From positions 304,436-368,435 of the forward strand of contig MU270083.1 of assembly GCA_021432635.1 (NCBI GenBank): DNA of 64,000 bases, read 5' to 3'. A model generated the notes under the pieces. It was given only the letters and a program-made list of their open reading frames with translations, made no database searches and was not told the DNA's origin. The stretch's first letter is position 1; each line of letters starts with the position of its first letter. Both the position numbers and the translations under genes were made by a program. This document shows positions 48,528 through 59,556 of the stretch, one piece after another. Source of the stretch: Thozetella sp. PMI_491. Its lineage: Eukaryota > Ascomycota > Sordariomycetes > Chaetosphaeriales > Chaetosphaeriaceae.

Positions 48528-48904
48528 TTCCGCGAGACAGCTAGCCTGCCTCGTTCCTGTCTCGTCTCTTTCGGAGTCACAAATGTCTTCGCCTCTCCCC
48601 GCAGCTCAGGCGTCCCTTATTGTCGGCTTTCAGGTCTGACAGGAGCAGCAGGCATGCGGCCCTGTACCACGCCCAATTAACGCAGGCCCCAGCCTTCCCC
48701 GCTCCCCGAAGTCGAGCTGAGTGATTCGCTGACCAGCAGCATCGCGATGCAAGAATTGAAGCGACAGATTGCGGTTGCAGATTCCGCCGGAACGTCTGGA
48801 CGGTCGCGTCCTTCCTCCCCTCCCTCTCTGTCGCCCTCCCTCCTTGCTCGTCGCGGCCGTGGTTCTATTGTAGCGATAGTGGTAGTACCTAGCAGTAGTA
48901 GTCG

Positions 48905-48938
48905 GTGGTGGGTGGGTGGGTGAATGGGTGGATGGGTG
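48905..48938. repeat. (GGTG)n G-rich repeat
   Basis: Imperfect GGTG/GGGT units on the + strand with several G triplets, which could allow a G-quadruplex. That is inferred from spacing only. Confidence 0.7.
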
Positions 48939-49788
48939 TTGCTCTGTGGCCGCCTGTCCGTCCCAGGCGTCATGCCATAGGGCTATCGCATTGCTATCGG
49001 TCTTAAGCCTGTACTACATCCATACGACCCACGGCGCACACCTTCTTGTCCGGCTTCCTCAGAGCGGGAAGGTGCGTGGCTGCTGGGAGGGAAGTGCTAC
49101 GCAGGGTGGAGGGGGGTGAAGTCATCGTGCCCCCATCGCCTGGGTCTTGTCCGTGGCATTGGCGGCGTTGGTCTATCTGTCCATCTGCAGAGCAACCCAA
49201 CAGCTTCGCATCCCCGGCGGCGGACGGCAGAGTGTTCCCACCGGTTCATGGGGCCACGATGGCATGGTTCCGGGCGAATGAGCCCTGGCGTCATTTGCAC
49301 GCCAACGAGGCAGACAACAACCGGTGCCCCCCCTCTTCCTCCCCTTCCCCCCCTTTCTCGTTCTGGCCCCGAGTTTCATCGGCCTGCCTCGACGGCGAGC
49401 AGCAGCACCAGGCTCGGGTAGCCGCTTCGGCAACAATCCTACGGCGCGAGCGAGCCTGCTTCTGCTGGATGGCTGTCGAGAGTGCGCTGGACACAGCGCC
49501 GGAGCTGCTCCCTTTCCTTCCTCTAGTCGGCCGGGCGGCACCACCAGCTAATCGGTGCCGCCCAAACGAGCCCCGTCCTCCGTAGATGGCAATGATCCCA
49601 TCCCCCCCATTCCCTTCCCCCCAGCCCCTTGGATTTTAGCCTCTTGTGCCCAAACAGATCCGGCCAATCGATTCGCCGTCGCAGCCTATTCCAACCCAAT
49701 TTCAGGCTGGCCGGCGAACGATGAGTCAACAGGAGCTGCTTCCTTCCCACCCAGACCAGCTGAGTGGGGAAATTTTTTTTTTCTTCTC

Positions 49789-49808
49789 GTGTGCGTGCGT
49801 GTGCGTGC
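49789..49808. repeat. (GTGC)n microsatellite
   Basis: Short alternating GT/GC purine-pyrimidine run next to a T run. Confidence 0.7.
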
Positions 49809-51046
49809 CCATTTGGAGTCGTCTAGCCCGACCCGACGGCGACTTGATGCCACACCATCGATGGGGCTGGTGCCCTCCTGTCTCACGGGGTGCCCGTCGT
49901 CTGCGAGCCCCTTGTCGCCGAGGGTGTGAGGCCTCGGTCCCTCGATCCGTCTCTGTTCCGGTGCCTGTGTCGCTGTGTCTCTCCTCCCTCTCTCACAGTG
50001 TGTATGGCCGGTTGGCAATTGAGGTAACCGTCAAGGGTCCCCCACCAACCCGCATAAACCATTAGCCGTCACATGAGCACCCGCGAGACTCGCTCCATTG
50101 AAACAAGTCAGCTCATGGGACCAGGCGAGAACAAAAGACCAGAGACTCATGCCGCGGGCTACGCCGTCGGGGCTTGATGGAGTCATCCAATTCCCAGCTG
50201 AACTCAGGTGTAAGTTCGGTGAGCAGAGCCCCGTAGCGCCCAGGCCGAAAGCGGAGCGGCGAAAAGCTGGATCCCTCCTCCGAGTGAGTGAGTGAGGTGA
50301 GCAACTGTGAACGACTCTGCAAGTCAGGCGGCAGCTCCCCTATGCCACGCGGTAGCGGTAGACGCCGGCTCAGCCTGGCTTTGCGTACTTTGCTCCGCTC
50401 TACGGCCTTCAGCCTAGGCGCTGTATTTGCCATGACTCGAATGTTCTCGGCATGTCTTCGTCCTATTGTCCTTTTACGCGAAGGGGGCCCAACTCCGTCT
50501 CCGTTCCATACTGGATGTCCCTGAAGGTCTCGTGAACATGCGCTCTCGACCAGCCACGCCGGTTACGCTTTCTCGGAATAAGACCTCGGCCGGTACACCT
50601 CACCGGATGCCTTCTCGCATCTCCAAATCGACTCGATGTGCATCGGTTACTCGGCCAGTTGCCTCCTCCCGGGCGTTTGTGTCATGCACCGCCACCGTGA
50701 GCCACCTGGGTCATTGTGCTGAACGAAGCATGCCAGCCACTATACCGATTTAACCAGGTCTTTTCGAGCTAGTTGCCAAAAATGCTCTACGCAGAACAGT
50801 GCTTGATCATGCTGCCCCGTTCCCCGCTTTAGTGGACGCTCTGTAGATGGTGTTGTGATAGAATTACTCAAAGCGGTTAGGGAGCGCGTGAGGAGTTAAA
50901 CGACCCCGTTCCTTGCGGGTGAGTGATGACATAAAAATATCACCACATCTGGCTACCCAGAGCGCCCCGAGCTCAGTCAGCGTCGTATACGAAGCGCGCT
51001 TGCGACCAACCGCCCCAGCTCATGCGGCCCCGGTCCAGGGTTCAAG

Positions 51047-52000
51047 ATGCGTGGCAACGCCGAGCTCCCGCGCGAGCCAGTTATTCTCCCTCAGAAGCGC
51101 AGCGAACCCCGTGTTGCTGAGCGATCGGCGCCTGTTGCCTTGTCAGAAGCGCGAGCGGCTGCGGGCCCTCTATCTGCCTCGAACATTCTCTGATCTCACA
51201 GACCCATTCGTATCGGAGGCGGTTTCTCTACGCCCGATCCGGGGCCGTCGTTGGTGTCCGGCAACCCGATGTGTTGCCATCGTAGTGTAGACGGGGTATC
51301 AGATAGCGGCAACCTTGGCTCTCGGCCAGGCCCTGCAGTAGGCTGCCTGTAAGGGACTCCGAGATGAGTCTCCTGAAGCCGTAATATACGTCCCCTTGCT
51401 AGAACAAGGCTTGCAAGATAGTAATCCTAACCAACCATTCTGTTTCCACGCCTCCCTCGTCCCCAAAAGTCTCTACCTCCTCGGACACCGTCCTCTTGGA
51501 CACCAGCGACTTCATGAGCAACTTCGCCGCTAATCATGTAGAGATAATTACCGAACATTCCTCGATACACATGTCATAGGAGTCTCGCCAGCGCCCATCC
51601 AGCATATGCTCCAAGAGACAGTCGATTCAGTCTCCTCTAGATCCAGGCTGGCTACCACCTGAAAAGCCTCACCTACCAATATCAGCGGACGGACCGCTTC
51701 AACATAGTGGCATATCCAGGCGGCGGCTAGGATGTAGTAGAGCTATTCAATGACCGCACGCTACCGGCGACAGTGGTCTAGAAGCTGTATATCTCGCCCT
51801 GGGACACTGAGGTATGCAGATGGCGAGAACGTAGCAACATTCGAAGCGTAAGTTTTTGCAAGGGGGTAGACAAGTCACTGTTCCCTAGCGTGGAGAACAT
51901 CGTGGTCTTCAAGGGGTTCAAGCTGGGAGTGAGAGCGGAACATATCAAGCTGAAGAGGGAGCTCATAAGGTATGGTAGGCTCCAGGGCAAGTATATATAA
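51047..52000 (+). pseudogene. Possible decayed protein-coding relic
   Basis: Read on the + strand, successive blocks have protein-like composition but sit in shifted frames. One runs from ATG 51047 to a stop at 51350 with an internal TGA at 51191. The next, about 51354-51465, contains DESPEAVIYVPLLEQG. A third, about 51465-51576, contains VLLDTSDFMSNFAANHVEI. The last, about 51589-52000, contains DVVELFNDRTLPATV and SVENIVVFKGFKLG. That last block is broken by three stops, all TAG (51638, 51728, 51779), as expected if CAG codons suffered C-to-T change. I do not recognise the parent protein. It could also be chance in a region where several frames are open, so this is weakly held. Confidence 0.25.
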
Positions 52001-52806
52001 CACATCGTCAGGGAGTGAATAATATGTTTACGCGTAGTGAAAGATAGCAGTATTAGCAAGGTAAATATAATGAACTTCTCTTGTCGAACTAGCGTTGGGA
52101 GGACATGACCGAATTCCAGGTGTCTTGAAGCCTGGATCACTAAGGAGATCCAACAGATGTCACACGTAAATCTATCATGGGCCAAGTTACCAACTCATAC
52201 ACCTACTTCGGGCCCCTGAGCGTTCTCTTTTCGAAGATCGGGGAAAGCAGGCGGCTAGCATCTTGGCTATGTCGCGAGCGCTCGAGTCAACCAACAAACA
52301 AACCCGGAAGCAGTCTTGTTGTCAGACGAGATTGGACATAACACGATATGGAGAATCGAGTTGCTATTGCCCACGGCCAATCTGATGTATTTTTTGGGAA
52401 AGGGGCAAGTAAACCCGTAGCTCAGACTCCCATAGCAAGTTTAAGGAAAGTCCTCTGTGGCCTAGCTACCAAGAAAAACCCACCGGCCGACCCGGCTCAG
52501 AAAACACAACTTTTCCCTGGTATGACAAGCATGACATGGCCTCTCCGATATCGTTCGAGTGGACGGACGGTGAAGAGTGTCCACGCCATGCCTGCCTCCC
52601 AACGGTGGTTCATCGACGAGGGCCGAGCAATGTAGACTCCTAATGACAGTCTCAAGTTCGTGCACGCTGTAATCTGGCCCGGTTGAAAAGACTATTGCTG
52701 AGCCCCCCCGACCAATCTTCAAGAATCTTCTGCCACAATTGCGCCATGGGAACACGCCGCCACTGATTCGCGGCTGCTCCTGGGTCGATCACCATTGGCC
52801 ATGCTC

Positions 52807-54952
52807 CTACGAAGCCATATAGGTCGACGCGTCGATTCCTTCCTTGGGGAACTCACTGGTCTAGTGTTAGCAACGTGGTTAGCTACGCGGGACACAAGGG
52901 GAACACATACGGCAAGGCGACCTCGAATCGCTTCTCGATCGATTTCAGCACTTCCTTGTCCTGTTCCGAAGTCACGAAAGAGATGGCAAGACCCTTGGTA
53001 CCGAAACGGCCGGCACGACCGACGCGGTGAAGGTACGAGTCAGCATCAGCAGGCAGATCGTAGTTGATCGCCAGGTTAATACGCTCGATGTCAATACCAC
53101 GTCCAAAGACATCAGTGGCGACGCAGATGCGCTTGTTGAATTCCTTGAATTCCTTGTACCGGCGGATACTGGCACATTGTCAGCATGGGATGCGGCCGCG
53201 CGATGGTGAGACGGGGAAGGTGAGAAGGATACGTACCGCTCCTCTTGGCTGACGCCAGAGTGGACGGCAATGGAGGGGAAGTTGCACTCGCGAAGCAGCT
53301 TGTCCAGCTCAGTCGCACGAAGAGTGCTCTTGACAAAGATGATGACCTGGTTGAACTGTAGCTCATCGAGGAGCTCGTTGAGTCGGCGGTTCTTCTCCCG
53401 CTCCTCCAGAGGAATGTAGTACTGCTGAAGACCGTGCAGGGTCAACTTGGTATCCTCGTCGACGTAGTGCTCAGTCGGGTTCTGCATGAACTTGCGGCAG
53501 ATAGGCTTGATCTCGTCCGAGAGCGTGGCAGAGAACATCATAACCTGCTTCTGCTGGGGGGTGGCACGGAAGATCTCCTGTACATCGCGGCGCATGTCTG
53601 TAGACGGTTGGTATGCTGGCGTATCCGGAGGGTTGGGCGCGGGAAAGGCTTACCGATCTGGTCAAGCATCTTGTCGCACTCGTCAAGCACGAAGATGCGG
53701 ATGTTGCCGAGGCGAAGGTACTTGTCGCGAACGAGGGCATTGAGACGACCGGGAGTTCCGATGATGATGTGGGGGTGCGTCTCCTTGTTCTTCAGGATCT
53801 CGATGTCCTTCTGGATGGGAGTGCCACCGTAGAACTCGTGGGTCTTGATGTCCGGCATGTACTTGCTGAAGCGGTTGTACTCGTTGCGAATCTGGAAGGC
53901 CAACTCGCGGGTGTGGCACATGACCAGCACCGCACACTCGCCGGCGACAGGTTCGACCTGCTGAAGGGTGGTAAGGACGAAGACAGCCGTCTTTCCAAGA
54001 CCGGACTTTGCCTGACAGATAATATCACCACCAAGCATAGCCTGGGGAATACAAGTCTGCTGAACTGCGGTGGGAGAGTCGATGTTAGAACGATTTCGCA
54101 AGAGTGATAGGAACGAACAGGCGGAGAAAATCGCGGAGCCAGTCGTGGCCCGTCCATCGTCGTAGCAAAGCCTGTTCGCCTGTTACATCTCCTCCCACAC
54201 AAAAGCCTGCGCTGTCGGGAGAACAAGGCAGCGGGGCAAGTCGGATCTCTGTCAGACACGACTGTCACTGTTCTCTCAGAAACACGAGGTCCTGCCAGAG
54301 GGGTTGGGATCGCAGTCTTCGGGAGCGGTGGAAAACCTTGCTCGGAAGATGACCCAACCTGGGTCCGCGCGGGCTCCAAAAGGAGCTCATGGCGAGCTTC
54401 TGTCGCCTGCCTAAGGCAAAGACGAAAACACCCTCGTGCGCTGCATTCAGAGGGGCGCCTCCCCTCTGAAGTCGGATGGCTTTCTAGACTCTGAGAGAGG
54501 CTATTTGTCTGAGTAGACCAGCCGGAGCGGAAATGTCGACCATGTGCCTTCCATTTCAATTGCTCCCCAGGCGCTTGCGACCGTCTTGGTGCCCCCGGCC
54601 GATGGAGACTGCTTGTTTGCGCGACGTGCGATTTGGCTTGCTTTGCTTGCGCGATGATGGACGGGCCCAGGTGGAGGCAGGAGGGATAACGATGGGCAGG
54701 CAGCTGGGGAAAATATCAAGACTAACCCTCCGATGGATGCTCGAAACCGCAATCGGAAATAGCGCGCAGGAGTTCAGGCTTCAGCAGGAAGTCGCGGAAG
54801 CCGGTCGAGTGGATGCCGACGTAGGAGCCCTTCTTGTCGACATTAGCGCCAGAAGCGGCGGCGTCAGCTTTCTTGCCGTTGGCCGCGGCGGCGGGGGCCT
54901 CGTTGTTGAGCTCGTCGTCGGAGTAGTCGATGAGATCCTCCTCGGCGGACAT
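52807..54952 (-). CDS. SUB2: DECD-box RNA helicase Sub2 (UAP56), splicing and mRNA export
   Basis: Five exons: 54952-54727, 54064-53654, 53597-53237, 53168-52911 and 52855-52807, total 434 residues, the usual Sub2 length. Motifs in order: N-terminal acidic [19 protein letters not shown]-motif region [20 protein letters not shown] and TCIPQ, motif I AKSGLGKT, Ia HTRELA, Ib TPGR, II DECD (the Sub2/UAP56 hallmark), [35 protein letters not shown], ending STYMAS. Sub2 helps U2 snRNP recruitment and, in TREX, loads Yra1 for mRNA export. Intron 1 is 662 nt, far longer than the others (56, 68, 55), and holds a perfect 10-bp hairpin (54446-54470). Divergent from RPR2. Confidence 0.97.
54446..54470 (-). 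other. Perfect hairpin within SUB2 intron 1
   Basis: TTCAGAGGGG at 54446-54455 and its exact reverse complement CCCCTCTGAA at 54461-54470 flank a five-base loop. The stem is 10 bp with no mismatch, in the middle of the 662-nt intron. In the pre-mRNA it could fold stably. Function is unknown. Confidence 0.75.
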
Positions 54953-55541
54953 GTTGGCGGCTGATCAACAGATGATCAAGATCGATGGGGAGAAATGTGA
55001 GTGTCGCGAGAAGCGGCTGTGAGCTGTCGCAAAGAGCTGACGAGGCCGGTACGCGCGAGGCGGGCGCGTTAGGGGAAACGACGAGATGAAATTGCGGGGG
55101 AGAAGGAGGAGGGAGGGTTTGCCGACTGAAGATGCGGACAGTAAAGAATCGAGTTGGCGATGAGGAAGAGGGGGGGTCCTGTGTGTGGAAGCCGGTGACT
55201 TCGCGGTGAGGTGGAAAAGGATGAAGTTTTTCGACAGAACGAGGCAGAGCAGGATAGAGTTGAGGTTGCAAGCAAGCACAGCCTCAAAAGCATGCCTCAG
55301 GGCCGCTAACCAATTAGGGACTGGCGTCCCACAACAAACCTCGCACGGACCATCGGGACACATGAACGGGAGTCCATCTCTACATAGTATTGCATTCGTC
55401 AGAGGGTCATCGCAGAATCAGCTCGAAAATTCGCTCGGCCATGCCATCTCCATTCTATGCATGCACACCACGCCGCCTGCCGCCGTCCGAGACTGAAATT
55501 CTTCCAGGGCCCCGCAAAGGGGAGACGCCGGCGCCCACGTC
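54953..55541. promoter_or_regulatory. Bidirectional promoter, SUB2 / RPR2
   Basis: 589 bp between divergent start codons. On the SUB2 strand it is C/T-rich, typical of a strongly transcribed leader. Single CCCTAA-type hexamers occur near 55065 and 55317, less compelling than the box at eS30. Confidence 0.45.
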
Positions 55542-56111
55542 ATGGCTAAAGGGGGGAAGAAGAAGGGTGAGGTAGAGAACAGAGCTATATACTCGCGGGT
55601 TTCGTTTCTCCAGCAAGCAGCCGTCTACCTAGCTTCGTCATCGCTGGAGGAAACACCATGCCGCGGGCCCCGGCTTGAGAGTGCCAGGGCCATGATCTCT
55701 AAAGATATTGGCTCCCAGAGCAACCAGCACGGGGCTCTATACAGCATGGCTCGACGGCTGACCACCGACATGCGCGCCGTCTCGCTGAAGATGAGGATTC
55801 GACTCAGCCCTGCGGTGAAGCACACCGTGTGCAAGTACTGCGACTCGGTGCTCATCGACGGTGATACTTGTACAGCCAGCGTGGAGAATAAGAGCAAAAA
55901 TGGCAGGAAGCCGTGGGCGGACATGTTGGTTCGCAAATGCCATACCTGTGGAAAGGAGAAGAGGTATCCAGTCCAGGCACCCCGACCGAAGCGTCGGCCA
56001 CATCGAGACATCAACGGGCCAGCAGAGCCCCACGCTCATCACCGTCAACCTGAGGAAGGGCATGGCGTAGAGCCTCAGTCCGGGGCACATCCGCAGTCAA
56101 AGAATGGCTGA
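55542..56111 (+). CDS. RPR2: RNase P subunit, Rpr2/Rpp21/Snm1 family
   Basis: Intronless, 189 residues. The family core is present: a basic N-terminus (MAKGGKKKG), the helix RVSFLQQAAVYLAS, the second helix LTTDMRAVSLKMRIRLSP and a zinc ribbon with ligands at Cys97, Cys100, Cys133 and Cys136 (CKYC and CHTC), the latter in VRKCHTCGKEKRYPV. Between the pairs lies SVENKSKNGRKPWADM. Rpr2/Rpp21 is a protein subunit of nuclear RNase P, which removes 5' leaders of pre-tRNAs; Snm1 is the related RNase MRP subunit and cannot be excluded. About 20 residues (40-62) between the first two helices form a loop longer than in yeast. The C-terminal 45 residues are Pro/His-rich and disordered. Confidence 0.9.
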   Translation: MAKGGKKKGEVENRAIYSRVSFLQQAAVYLASSSLEETPCRGPRLESARAMISKDIGSQSNQHGALYSMARRLTTDMRAVSLKMRIRLSPAVKHTVCKYCDSVLIDGDTCTASVENKSKNGRKPWADMLVRKCHTCGKEKRYPVQAPRPKRRPHRDINGPAEPHAHHRQPEEGHGVEPQSGAHPQSKNG

Positions 56112-56571
56112 AATCCCTCGGAAGCCTGGTCATTGTAAACTTGCATCAGCTCATCGCCACACCAACACTGCCTCCTGAAGTAACAAGAAGCCCCGACCTA
56201 GGATCTTCATGTGGTCCAAGAGTCGACCCAGGAGAACCACTAGGCAGCGTCAAATATATATGTAATACACTGGACTCAGCGTTGAAGGAGGACCGCCCAC
56301 GCCCCGCGTCCGACGAGCTCAGCAAAGCTCCCGGGGGCCGGCCACACCAAGAACCAGCTTTCATCAGAGGTAGCTGTCGTATCACCAATGTATGCTCTAC
56401 CAGGCACTCCGTAGCATGTATAGCTCAAGTGTCCTTTAGCCCAATGGTCAACCTGAACCTCTATCGTCCCATCTTTGCCATGCTATCTTTGCGCATCGTT
56501 TTGCACGCTCAAGACTGGCCTGGGGCCGGGAGCCACGCTCCCTTGCTGCCAATACCTCGTTTTCGGGCCAT
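56112..56571. other. Convergent intergenic region
   Basis: A 460-bp gap between the convergent RPR2 and HSK3 genes. No further gene is visible. Confidence 0.5.
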
Positions 56572-57008
56572 CTATTTCTGCGCTCCTTGTTGTGGATTCT
56601 GCTCTCTCACGGACTCTTCCCCAAGCACCTTGCTCGCAGCCATGAACCTGTTGTTGGCTATCAGCATCATCGTTCCGTAATAGCTCCCCCAACTAGGAAG
56701 AGCAGGGGTAGCGACTTACAGTCCGCCGTGCCAGCTCCCTAGCCCGCGCATGCACTCGGCCTGTACGCTGGTCATGCGCAAGAGATTTTCCGTGTCGGCC
56801 AGGTTGGCGGATAGCTCCGCAAGCTGGGCGTGGAGGTGTGCCTTACGGCGTGTCAGGCACGATACCACATGTTTATCGTCGGGACGCGCCAGGTCCCGCT
56901 CGGGGGAGATGGAGCTCTCACCATTTGTCGGGCCTTCACCGCGCTGCCCGATGTAGCCAGTGACTGGCGGGTCGCGCCAGTGTTGGTATTGACGTTTCGT
57001 GTAGCCAT
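56572..57008 (-). CDS. HSK3: DASH/Dam1 complex subunit Hsk3
   Basis: Three exons: 57008-56922, 56841-56720 and 56647-56572, total 94 residues, the expected size. The conserved core AHLHAQLAELSANLADTENL, then LLRMTSVQAECMRGLGSWHG, then GLFMAASKVLGEESV spans exons 2 and 3, and the second splice exactly rebuilds the GLFMA junction. Hsk3 is a small coiled-coil subunit of the DASH ring that couples kinetochores to microtubule plus ends. Intron 1 (80 nt, GTGAGA to AAG, branch CCTGAC) joins KARQM to AHLHAQ. Without it, another open frame would run upstream from 57024 but lacks family similarity. A second in-frame ATG at 57074 is possible. Intron 2 is 72 nt. Easily missed by automatic annotation. Confidence 0.9.
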
Positions 57009-59556
57009 TTCCGTCGCGATGCACTTTTTCAAGGTGGAAACATGCAGCTCAAGAGGAGGGGCGAGCAGGGTCACGGAGACTCGCGCCGGCGTGTTTTAGT
57101 TGCTCTTGCGGAATGGACTATGGGCAGACGTGGAGCTGGCACCAAATGCCCCGCACCTATGGCAGATTGCGGGGCCCGCCAGGGCCGATGGAACCGTAGC
57201 CACGGTGCACAGGCCCAGGCCCATCCTCAGGACCGCCTGTACGGAAACCCCCTACCTTGCTTCACCTCAGGATTGCTCTCATTGACAGAAAGTGGCACCG
57301 CCTGTGGGCTCGTCTCAACTGCTCAGGGTTTGCTGCGCTCTGCGTGCCAGAGCAGAAGGCAGCACCTTGAGATTGGAGGAGAAGGCGGTGGAAGGATAAG
57401 AGCTGAGAGCAAAACCCTGTCTCCTTGTGTTCCCTTCATCTTGCTTCGGGGAGCTGCAGACAGGGCGAGCTCCCGATCTCGACGATCGATCCCTGTCGCT
57501 TTATGCCTTCTTCGAACTCTCCCGAGTGGTTGGTTGGTGGTGCACTGAGTGCGTTGCACAAGCTTGCCCTTGGAATATGGGATGACATGAGGCGGCCCGA
57601 GACGAGTTGAAACTAGGTCGACGAAGTTCAGATGAGCCTCCCACCCTGACGTTGTCTCACGAGGCCAAAGACGAGGACAAGAGTCGATAGCCAAGCACCG
57701 TGGCGACCTGTAGAGTAGGTCCTCCCTTCTTAGTGGACGCACACTTGGGACATCGAAAACGAGCCCGGGAGGTTGATTACATGGGACCGACGCTCGCTCC
57801 AGATATCCCGATGCTCCGGGTCAGGATGATCGGGTGGCTGCGTGGCACACACATCACCAGGCGAAAGATTCTATCTCGCAGGCTAGTACAAGTCTCGGGT
57901 CGGGAGTTAGGAGAGATGTGCGGTACTATGGGAGGCTCGTGGCGTGGCGAGGTGTACAACAGCTGAGACATGCAAGGCAGGGGTTTCAGGGTAGAAAGAG
58001 AAATCGAATCGAATGGTTTGTTGGAATCCCTGGGCAAAGAGATACAAGGAACAGGCTTCTCTCTGTCCGTGCTCAAATTGTTGCTATTAGAGACTAAGAA
58101 CATGGTAAAGCCGCAGCTGTATCGTCATTAGAGCCCCGTGAGGCAGTTCATCCTACGCCGCTCCTTCCCATTATTCCTAAAACCCACCAGCGGCGCCCCC
58201 AAGAGATATATACACCGGGCATTGCAATTTAGGTACCACATCCCTCCACCCAGGGTAACCCAAACACCGTGAGCGCCCCGGACATGTCGCTGCTCACGGG
58301 CCCCCATACCGCAACACTTGGTCTATAACCAGACCAGTAGTTGCTCATGCTCTCTCCCAGGTATCAGCCTTTTGTCCACCGGTGAAGAACAGGCTCGACA
58401 AGCTGTAGGTCCCGAGTTGGCCCCAGTTGTCACCATCCCCCCGGCATCCGCGGGGTTATCTGCAACGAGACATCCATAAGGGTGCGAGGATCTGAAGTCG
58501 ATAGGTGGCAGCCATCCTCCGCCGTAGCGGCAATAGTCTCTCTGTTGATCCCCAGCGATCCGGCGTTGATGAGGAACGCGTAAAAAAATTATATGCTATG
58601 AGTGTCTCCTTGGCAGCAATCCTGACCCCGTTCCCGTCTGCCCGCCCCTCTTAGTTGAAAATCACAAAGGAGAAAGAAAAAGTAAAAGTAGAGTTCCGCC
58701 TTTCTCCTCCCCGACCTCTTTTCCCGCATAACACCTTGGTTGGGAGGAAGACGAGATGAGGAAACTTAACACGGCCTAAAAAAGCAGTTTGCCCGTTCCT
58801 CAGCCACCTTCTGGGTTGCCAATGCAGTATTACCAGAAATCCGAGAGCAAGGGAGATGTTGTTTGTATGCCTATGTACGTGGAGGCTCCGCTCCTTCGAC
58901 ACCTTCCTTCCTACACGCCATCCCATTCTTAATCTCCGCCGACATAAGCTTGCCTGATGGAGCAGCGAGGCAAAACAGGTCGTGGAGTTTCAGTGTGTGA
59001 CAGTAGAATGAGCGGGTAGTTCAGGTGGGAAGAAGACGGTGTGCCGACTAGAATTATGTGTGGTGGAAGAATAGCCAACGAATCAGATCATCTCTAGTGA
59101 CACCGTTGTCGCGGGATGTAAAGAGGTCATGTCCTTAATGTATGTAAAATGTCGTTGCTTGTTGTCCCTCTGCTTCGGTCCATTTGAGGCCGAGAACGAA
59201 AGGGCATACCAGAGTCAGTCTTCCGGAAGCCGTTTCTGTTTCGGCCATGAACCGGAAGGACGATGATGTTGGGCCCGTATTTAGTTGTGCGCTATCGCTA
59301 AAGAGAGTGGTGGCTTTGGTTCACAAGGCGCTGTACACTGTCGTCAATCTGTCGAAGGGATTCCGACGAGGGCATTCCGACCAACCCAGACGTCCTCGTG
59401 TGTACCTCACAGCAGTTTTTGCCCGTCATTCACGGGGCGAAACGAACCGCTCCCGTTCCACGATAGACTTCTGCTCGCCAATGACCCCTCCGAGCGACCT
59501 CGGGCGAGTTGGGCAGCCAGAGCCAAGGGAGCCCCACGAGCGCGCCCCCTGACCAC
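57009..59556. other. Intergenic region
   Basis: About 2.5 kb between HSK3 and the reductase-like gene. Open frames are short, overlap on both strands and lack domains. TATA-like ATATATAC occurs near 58206-58213. I see no gene. Confidence 0.45.

Larger units (their letters stand above)
43791..52806. other. Nine-kilobase gene-poor interval
   Basis: From the cyclin start to the SUB2 stop I find no intact gene. The first 1.5 kb is pyrimidine-rich on the minus strand and is probably the cyclin promoter and long leader. From 45.5 to 50.5 kb there are many simple repeats and short Pro/Ser/Arg-rich frames without domains. From 50.7 to 52.4 kb base composition shifts towards A/T and a possible coding relic appears (separate entry). 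Nothing suggests transposon ends, long terminal repeats or tRNAs. Confidence 0.5.

Noticed and set aside
53792..54559. A 255-codon minus-strand open frame spanning SUB2 intron 1 into exon 2
   Set aside because: Out of frame with the helicase and without domains; crosses a well-supported acceptor.
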